A stretch of 64,000 bases of DNA, from NCBI GenBank assembly GCA_033344875.1, contig JAWPMO010000001.1:62001-126000 (forward strand), read 5' to 3'. Shown here one piece after another: positions 58,571-64,000 of this stretch. Origin of the DNA: Ilumatobacteraceae bacterium (GTDB taxonomy: Bacteria > Actinomycetota > Acidimicrobiia > Acidimicrobiales > Ilumatobacteraceae). The number at the start of each line of letters is the position of its first letter. Positions within the stretch are counted from its first letter, which is position 1. A model generated the notes under the pieces. The model ran no database searches, was not told where the DNA came from, and worked only from the letters and a program-made list of their open reading frames with translations. A program made the translations under genes and the position numbers.

Positions 58571-60478
58571 GTGAAGACCCGCAGGAGTACCAAACTCTTC
58601 GCTACGGTCGCCGCTGCATCGCTCGTTCTCGCCGCTTGTGGCGGAGACGACGACGACGCCGGTGACGACGACACGACCGAGGCCGACGACACGGCTGACG
58701 GCAGCGCTGACGAGCCGACCGACGACGGCGATGAGCCGACCGACGACGGCGATGAGCCGACCGACGACGGCGATGAGCCGACCGGCGACGGCGATGAGCC
58801 GACCGACGACGGCGACGAGCCGACCGACGACGGCGACGAGCCGGCCGGCCAGGCAGTTGCGTACGGCAACGCGCAGGAGTTCAGCAACTACAACAACGGT
58901 CTCGCATCGAGCAACTCGGTGAAGAACACGATCGTGCTGACGCAGGTGCTCCCGGCGCCGTTCAACTTCGCCGGCCCCGGTGGCGAGCTGCAGATGGACG
59001 AAGAGTTCGTCGACGCCGTCAACGTGGTCAGCGATGACCCGCAGGTCATCGAGTACGTCATCAACGCCGACGCCGTCTGGTCCGATGGTGATCCCATCGA
59101 CTGCAACGACTTCTACTTCGGTTGGGCATCGAGCAACGGCACCTACAAGCAGCTCGACGACGAGGGCAACCCCGTCGTCGACGAGGAGTCGGGCTCCGAG
59201 CTCGGTCTCTTCGAGGTCGCCGGCACCGGTGGCTACGAAGACATCGAGTCGGTCGAGTGCTCGGATGACGGCAAGACCGTCACCACCTCGTACAGCGCGA
59301 TCTACTCCGACTGGCGTGCCCTGTTCGCCGGTCTGCTGCCGGCCCACATCATCGAGGCTGCGGCAGGTGCCGAGCCCGGCGGTTCGGTCGAGGCGTTCCA
59401 GTCGGACAACCTCGAGGCGATCACCGCGATGGCCGAGTTCCACAACAACGGTTGGTCGCTGAACCCGGGTGAACTGAAGCCCGAGATCATGCCGTCCGGT
59501 GGCAAGCTCATCATCGACTCGTGGGAAGCGGGCGCCAGCCTGACCCTCGTGCCGAACGAGAACTACTGGGGCACCATGGCCAACGGCCCGGTGACGATCC
59601 GCTACATCGCCGAAGAGGCACAGGCCCAGGCGCTCGCCAACGGCGAGATCAACGCCATGGACCCGCAGCCGACCCCTGACCTGCTCGCGCAGCTCCAGGG
59701 CACCGACGGCGTCGTGGTCGAGACCGGCAACCAGTACGTCTGGGAGCACTTCGACTTCAACTTCAACACGGCGTTCGGTAACCGCGACGTGCGTGAGGCG
59801 TTCGCGAAGTGCCTCCCCCGCCAGCAGATGGTGTCGAACCTGATCCAGCCGCTCGTGCCCGATGCGCAGATCCTCAACAACCGCACGATCCAGGAGTTCG
59901 AGGCGGCATACGTCGACAACTCCGGTGGCCAGTTCGACGAGGTCGACATCGAGGGCGCGGCGGCACTGCTCGCCGGTTCCGGTGAGGCCCTGCCGATCGA
60001 CGTCCGCGTCGGCTGGTTCGACAACGGTGGCAACCAGCGTCGTACCGACCAGGTCGCCCTGACGGTCGAGAGCTGCAACCAGGTCGAGGGCTTCAACGTC
60101 ATCGACGCCGGTTCGGAGACGTTCTTCGACGTCGAGCTGTCGGCCGGCGACTGGGACGTCGCCATGTTCGCATGGGCCGGTAGCCCGCTGAAGTCCGGCC
60201 AGGACGCGATCTACGGTTGCGAAGGTGGCATCAACTTCACCGGCTACTGCAGCGAGGAAGTCGACGCGGTCGCCGCGGCGATCAACGCCGAGCTCGACGC
60301 CGATGCACAGCTCGAGCTGTCGAACGAACTCGACGTTCTGATCTGGGAAGACCTGGTCACCATCCCGGTGTTCAGCTTCCCGGGTGTCGCCGCCTGGAGC
60401 GAGAACGCCGAGAACATCGTCTACAACCCGTCCAACAACGGGCTGATGTGGAACGCTGCTTCCTGGCAGCTCTCCTGA
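58571..60478 (+). CDS. Oligopeptide-type ABC transporter substrate-binding lipoprotein (family 5)
   Basis: A 635-aa DppA/OppA-like lipoprotein. GTG 58571 preceded by AGGAGGAT; signal peptide KTRRSTKLFATVAAASLVLAAC with LAAC lipobox; an acidic DEPTDDG repeat spacer (to about residue 95); then the SBP_bac_5 fold: VIEYVINADAVWSDGDPIDC, LTLVPNENYWG, GPVTIRYIAEEAQAQALANG, FNTAFGNRDVREAFAKCLPR and a C-terminal GINFTGYCSEEVDAVAAAIN. Captures peptides or similar solutes. A UUCG-loop hairpin separates it from the permease genes, which usually gives higher expression of the binding protein. Confidence 0.92.
   Translation: MKTRRSTKLFATVAAASLVLAACGGDDDDAGDDDTTEADDTADGSADEPTDDGDEPTDDGDEPTDDGDEPTGDGDEPTDDGDEPTDDGDEPAGQAVAYGNAQEFSNYNNGLASSNSVKNTIVLTQVLPAPFNFAGPGGELQMDEEFVDAVNVVSDDPQVIEYVINADAVWSDGDPIDCNDFYFGWASSNGTYKQLDDEGNPVVDEESGSELGLFEVAGTGGYEDIESVECSDDGKTVTTSYSAIYSDWRALFAGLLPAHIIEAAAGAEPGGSVEAFQSDNLEAITAMAEFHNNGWSLNPGELKPEIMPSGGKLIIDSWEAGASLTLVPNENYWGTMANGPVTIRYIAEEAQAQALANGEINAMDPQPTPDLLAQLQGTDGVVVETGNQYVWEHFDFNFNTAFGNRDVREAFAKCLPRQQMVSNLIQPLVPDAQILNNRTIQEFEAAYVDNSGGQFDEVDIEGAAALLAGSGEALPIDVRVGWFDNGGNQRRTDQVALTVESCNQVEGFNVIDAGSETFFDVELSAGDWDVAMFAWAGSPLKSGQDAIYGCEGGINFTGYCSEEVDAVAAAINAELDADAQLELSNELDVLIWEDLVTIPVFSFPGVAAWSENAENIVYNPSNNGLMWNAASWQLS
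58709..58834 (+). repeat. 21-bp in-frame tandem repeat (DEPTDDG x6)
   Basis: Six copies of a 21-mer starting GA[C/T]GAGCCGACCGACGACGG encode the acidic spacer after the lipobox; the fourth has Asp-to-Gly. It shares the GAGCCGACCGACGA core with the unrelated lipoprotein at 51137. Confidence 0.9.
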
Positions 60479-60517
60479 GCCGCCAGGTCGGTGATCCACT
60501 GACCTGACGCTTCGTTG

Positions 60518-60549
60518 GTGTGCCGGGCCGCTTCGGCGGCCCGGCACAC
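60518..60549 (+). terminator. Strong UUCG-loop hairpin between binding protein and permease
   Basis: Arms GTGTGCCGGGCCGC and GCGGCCCGGCACAC (14 bp, perfect) closing a TTCG tetraloop. It lies 39 bp after the binding-protein stop and 24 bp before the permease start, without a T-run. Likely a partial terminator or 3'-end stabiliser that raises binding-protein expression relative to the membrane components. Confidence 0.75.
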
Positions 60550-60573
60550 CGCACGATCCGGACCTCATCTCAC

Positions 60574-62064
60574 ATGTTCTTCTTCATCGTTCGTCGATTC
60601 CTGGTGTCGATCCCGATCCTGTTGGCGTCGACGTTTCTTTCGTTCTTCCTGGTCACCATCTCCGGTGACCCCCTCGCCGAGTATCGCCAGTCGAGAGACC
60701 CGAACCGCGAGCAGACGATGGCGCAGATGCGCAAACTGCTCGAACTCGACGTGCCGTTCCACGAGCGGTACTTCTCCTGGCTCACCGGTCTGTTCCGTGG
60801 TGACTTCGGCGTCAACCGTGACGGCCAAGACGTCTGGGCACTGTTGTCCCAGGCGATGGGCACCACGTTCCGGCTGATCATCCTCGCGACCCTCGCGTCG
60901 ATCCTGATCGGCCTCGTGATCGGCATCATCACGGCCGTTCGCCAGTACAGCGCCCTCGACTACACGTCGACCTTCGCTGCGTTCCTCTTCTTCTCCCTGC
61001 CGGTGTTCTGGCTCGCCGTGATGCTCAAGGAGTTCGGCGCCATCAAGCTGAACAACTACCTCGAGGAGCCCGGCTTCTCGGTGGTCGGCATCATCGTGAT
61101 CGGCGTGTTGTCCGGGCTGATCGCCGCGGGCCTCGTCGGCGGGGCACTCCAACGACGAGCCGTCGCGTTCTTCGCCGTCGGCGCCGTCATGGTCGGCCTG
61201 TTCGCCGTGCTCGACGCCACCGACTGGATCGTCAACCCCGGCCTGTCGTTGCCGGTCGTCATCCTGCTGTCGCTCGCCGGTGGTGTGCTGGCCGCCATGA
61301 TCTACGCGCCGCTCAGTGCGCAGCAGGTCGTCATCTCCGCGCTCGCCGCAGCGTCCCTCGCCGTCGTCGCCTCGCTCGTGTTCGATTCGTGGATCGACGA
61401 CATGACCTGGACCCGCATGTTCCTGCTGACCATCCTGACCCTCGGTCTCGGTGCTGCAACCGGTGCCGCACTCGGTGGCGAGATCGACCGCCGTCCAGCG
61501 ATCCGGGCCGGCATGACGGCGGCGTTCCTCGTCGGCGCGATCGTGTCGTTCGATCGCTTCATCTCCGCCTGGGAGCCCGGTCGCACCATCGCGACGATCG
61601 GTCCGAAGACGCCGAACCTCGACGCTCCGTTCTGGGAGACGATGGTCGACTACGCCGGTCACCAGATCCTGCCGTCGCTCGCGCTCGCGCTGATCGGGTT
61701 CGCCACGTTCATGCGGTTCACCCGCTCGTCGATGCTCGACACGTTGAAGTCCGATTACGTCCGCACGGCCAAGGCCAAGGGCCTGCCGGGTACGCAGGTC
61801 ATCATGCGTCACGCATTCCGTACGGCACTCATTCCCGTGATGACCGTCGTCACGATCAGCTTCGCCACCATCATCGAGGGTGCGGTCATCACCGAGCGTG
61901 TCTTCGCCTGGAAGGGCATGGGTTCGCTCTTCGTCGAGGGCCTGGTCGACGTCGACCCGTACCCCGTCATGGGCTTCCTGGTCATCACGTCCGTCTCGAT
62001 CGTGTTGCTGAACGCGGTCGCCGACATCATGTACGCCTATCTCGACCCCAGGATCCGCCGATGA
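60574..62064 (+). CDS. ABC transporter permease (DppB-like) with a large membrane insert
   Basis: A 496-aa permease, start ATG 60574 (MFFFIVRRFLVSIPILLAST). The DppB hallmarks are split: N-terminal FLVTISGDPLAEYRQSRDPN, LELDVPFHERYFSWLTGLFR and TFRLIILATLASILIGLVIG occupy residues 1-165, while the C-terminal QILPSLALALIGFATFMRFT, RSSMLDTLKSDYVRTAKAKG (EAA-like loop) and IIEGAVITERVFAWKGMGSL occupy 350-496. Between them are about 175 extra residues with five or six additional hydrophobic helices; normal DppB proteins are 310-340 aa. The stop overlaps the next permease (ATGA). Confidence 0.9.
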   Translation: MFFFIVRRFLVSIPILLASTFLSFFLVTISGDPLAEYRQSRDPNREQTMAQMRKLLELDVPFHERYFSWLTGLFRGDFGVNRDGQDVWALLSQAMGTTFRLIILATLASILIGLVIGIITAVRQYSALDYTSTFAAFLFFSLPVFWLAVMLKEFGAIKLNNYLEEPGFSVVGIIVIGVLSGLIAAGLVGGALQRRAVAFFAVGAVMVGLFAVLDATDWIVNPGLSLPVVILLSLAGGVLAAMIYAPLSAQQVVISALAAASLAVVASLVFDSWIDDMTWTRMFLLTILTLGLGAATGAALGGEIDRRPAIRAGMTAAFLVGAIVSFDRFISAWEPGRTIATIGPKTPNLDAPFWETMVDYAGHQILPSLALALIGFATFMRFTRSSMLDTLKSDYVRTAKAKGLPGTQVIMRHAFRTALIPVMTVVTISFATIIEGAVITERVFAWKGMGSLFVEGLVDVDPYPVMGFLVITSVSIVLLNAVADIMYAYLDPRIRR

Positions 62065-63089
62065 ACACCGAGAATCAGGGCACACCGCCGATCACGGGCG
62101 AGGGCAACTCCTCGATCGCCGGCAGTGTCGTCACCGACGCCATGACCTACGACGAGACCGCCATCGCCGGCGACATCGACCGAGAGTTCACGGTCGAATC
62201 CAAGACGCAGCGCCAACTCGTCATCTCCCGCTTCTTCCGCCACCGGTTGGCCATGGTCAGCCTCGCGATCCTGGTCGCGATGGTGATCCTCGCCTACGTC
62301 GGTCTGCCCCTGTGGAAGTACCCGGCCGACAAGAGCGGCATCCTCGAAGACGGTGGCCGCCCGACGCTCGACGCGATCCCGTGGCTCGACGGTGACGGGC
62401 TCCAGCTCGGTGAGCACCCGTTCGGCCAGGACAACATCGGTCGTGACTACTTCGCCGTGACGCTCCGTGGCGCCCAGCAGAGCCTGCTGATCGCCGCCGT
62501 CGCCGGTCTGCTGGCCACCTTCATCGGCACGGTCGTCGGCGGACTCGCCGGCTACTACCGCGGATGGGTCGACAACGTGCTCATGCGCTTCGTCGACGTG
62601 CTGTTCACGATCCCGCTCCTGGTCGTGGCCGCCGTGCTCGGCCGTCGCATCCAGTCCGACAGCTTCCTGGTGGTCGCGCTGATCATCGCGCTGGCGTCGT
62701 GGCTCACGACGTCCCGTGTGGTCAGGGCCGAGTTCATGTCGCTGCGCGAGAAGGAGTTCGTCGAAGCAGCCCGCGCCATGGGTGCGAGCAACTCGCGGAT
62801 CATGTGGAAGCACATCCTGCCCAACGTGATCGGATCGGTGATCGTGCTCGGCACACTTCTGATCTCGGCCGCGATCCTGGTCGAAACGGCGCTCGCGTAT
62901 CTGGGTATCGGTGGTGGTGAGATCTCGCTCGGCAAGCAGGTCTCCAACTACCAGACGGCGTTCAACACGCGGCCGTGGCTGTTCTGGTGGCCGGGACTGT
63001 TCATCGTGACGATCGCACTGTGCATCAACTTCATCGGTGACGGCCTGCGCGACGCGTTCGACCCCCGCCAGACGCGGGTCCGTCAATGA
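62061..63089 (+). CDS. ABC transporter permease (DppC-like)
   Basis: A 342-aa permease beginning MNTENQGTPPITGEGNSSIA, with a long hydrophilic N-terminus, OppC_N-type segment (RFFRHRLAMVSLAILVAMVI), EHPFGQDNIGRDYFAVTLRG and the EAA loop EFVEAARAMGASNSRIMWKHILPNV in pieces (EAARAMGASNSRIMWKHILP). It ends INFIGDGLRDAFDPRQTRVR, typical of DppC. Pairs with the preceding permease; overlaps the ATPase gene (ATGA). Confidence 0.93.
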   Translation: MNTENQGTPPITGEGNSSIAGSVVTDAMTYDETAIAGDIDREFTVESKTQRQLVISRFFRHRLAMVSLAILVAMVILAYVGLPLWKYPADKSGILEDGGRPTLDAIPWLDGDGLQLGEHPFGQDNIGRDYFAVTLRGAQQSLLIAAVAGLLATFIGTVVGGLAGYYRGWVDNVLMRFVDVLFTIPLLVVAAVLGRRIQSDSFLVVALIIALASWLTTSRVVRAEFMSLREKEFVEAARAMGASNSRIMWKHILPNVIGSVIVLGTLLISAAILVETALAYLGIGGGEISLGKQVSNYQTAFNTRPWLFWWPGLFIVTIALCINFIGDGLRDAFDPRQTRVRQ

Positions 63090-64000
63090 GCGCCGACACG
63101 GGCAGCGACGTGTCCAAGAGCGATGAGATCCTGCTCGACGTCGACGACCTGAACGTCACCTTCCCGTCCGAGGACGGCATGGTGATGGCGGTACGCGGTG
63201 TCAGCTACCAGGTGCGACGCAACGAGGTGTTCGGCATCGTCGGCGAGTCGGGTTCCGGCAAGTCGGTGTCGCAGATGGCGCTCATGGGTCTGCTGCCGAA
63301 GACGGCGTTGATCACCGGCACGGCCAGGTACCTGGGCAACGACCTGATCGGCGTGCCCGACCGCCAGGTCCGGCATCACCGCGGGAACGACATCTCGATG
63401 ATCTTCCAGGATCCGATGACGTCGCTCAACCCGGTGTACACGATCGGCTACCAGCTCGGCGAGATCGTTCGTGCGCACCACCGGGTGACGCCGAAGGAAG
63501 CCAAGATGCGTGCGATCGACGCCTTGCAGCTCGTCGGAATCCCGCAGCCCAAGCAGCGGGCCGATTCGTACCCGCACGAGTTCTCGGGTGGCATGCGCCA
63601 GCGCGTCATGATCGCGATGGCGATGATGAACGATCCCGACATCATCATCGCCGACGAGCCGACTACTGCGCTCGACGTGACCGTGCAGGCGCAGATCCTC
63701 GAGACGTTGATGTCGGTCAAGGACGAGCTCGGCGCCGCGATCATCCTGATCACCCACGACCTCGGTGTGATCGCCGGCGCCGCCGATCGGGTCGCGGTCA
63801 TGTACGGCGGGCGCTTCGTCGAACGTGGTTCGGTCGACGAGATCTTCGAGATCCCGCGCATGCCCTACACGCTCGGACTCCTCGGTTCGATCCCGTCGCT
63901 CGACCAGGACGAAGACGAACTGACACCGATCCCCGGCACGCCTCCGAGCCTCGTGAATCCGCCCGACGGTTGCCCGTTCGAGCCGCGTTGCACGATGGCG
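63086..64000 (+). CDS. ABC transporter ATP-binding protein (DppD/OppD-like), 3' end outside the window
   Basis: 305 codons of a peptide-transporter ATPase, ATG 63086. Walker A GIVGESGSGKSVSQMALMGL, Q-loop DISMIFQDPMTSLNPVYTIG, signature HEFSGGMRQRVMIAMAMM, Walker B DPDIIIADEPTTALDVTVQA, H-loop ILITHDLGVIAGAADRVAVM. The C-terminal oligo_HPY region with iron-sulphur-type cysteines begins (PPSLVNPPDGCPFEPRCTMA). A second ATPase (DppF) probably follows. Confidence 0.95.
   Translation, partial: MSADTGSDVSKSDEILLDVDDLNVTFPSEDGMVMAVRGVSYQVRRNEVFGIVGESGSGKSVSQMALMGLLPKTALITGTARYLGNDLIGVPDRQVRHHRGNDISMIFQDPMTSLNPVYTIGYQLGEIVRAHHRVTPKEAKMRAIDALQLVGIPQPKQRADSYPHEFSGGMRQRVMIAMAMMNDPDIIIADEPTTALDVTVQAQILETLMSVKDELGAAIILITHDLGVIAGAADRVAVMYGGRFVERGSVDEIFEIPRMPYTLGLLGSIPSLDQDEDELTPIPGTPPSLVNPPDGCPFEPRCTMA

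Overview
The window is high-GC DNA from an actinobacterium. Three things fit the class Acidimicrobiia (Ilumatobacter-like): many GTG starts, F420-type oxidoreductases together with PaaABCDE, and a uvrC / rapZ / gap-pgk-tpi neighbourhood. The class assignment is an inference from gene content and composition, not from a marker gene. No rRNA, tRNA or CRISPR array was found.

Layout. 1-8.5 kb: acetylpolyamine deacetylase-like gene, a minus-strand operon for extracytoplasmic flavin/electron transfer (acidic secreted protein, membrane protein, ApbE, ferric-reductase-like protein) divergent from a two-component system, an F420-type oxidoreductase and an orphan ZnuA-like lipoprotein. 8.5-17 kb: PAC2 protein, thioredoxin-TPR protein, a 16-bp-based tandem repeat array, ComEA-like and ComEC-like genes, holA with a decayed copy of its own 3' end, rpsT and a phosphotransferase.

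17.0-22.9 kb is the most striking region. A DUF222/HNH (13E12-family) gene with a perfect actinobacterial LexA box is split by a 4.6-kb integrative element. The element encodes a phiRv1-type serine integrase beside its right end, a rolling-circle (HUH) Rep, a small partner gene, a structured noncoding region that may be an origin, and one 455-aa cargo gene of foreign composition that may be an ApeA/HEPN-like defence protein. Short GAGGT direct repeats mark the ends, and joining the flanks restores an uninterrupted HNH reading frame. phiRv1 of Mycobacterium tuberculosis is known to reside in the same gene family. Directly upstream are two translationally coupled tyrosine recombinase genes.

25.5-40 kb: a large lipoprotein, an ECF sigma factor with a membrane partner, a membrane protein plus frameshifted MarR regulator behind a perfect palindromic operator, lepA, bioY, a secreted beta-helix protein, several small conserved genes, a tail fragment of an amidohydrolase, an MFS exporter, a photolyase and a VOC-paaX pair. 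40.4-46.6 kb: phenylacetyl-CoA epoxidase operon paaABCDE, a MatB-like malonyl-CoA synthetase and an inactive-rhomboid-like membrane protein.

46.7-58.3 kb carries uvrC, rapZ, gap, pgk and tpiA. The usual yvcK and whiA are missing between rapZ and gap. Between uvrC and rapZ lies a likely nucleobase-related cassette: XRE-cupin regulator with two matching operators, NMT1/THI5-like binding lipoprotein, 2OG-Fe(II) oxygenase, cytosine-deaminase-like enzyme and a VOC protein. 58.5-64 kb is an oligopeptide-type ABC importer (binding protein, two permeases, ATPase running off the end); its first permease has a large extra membrane insert.
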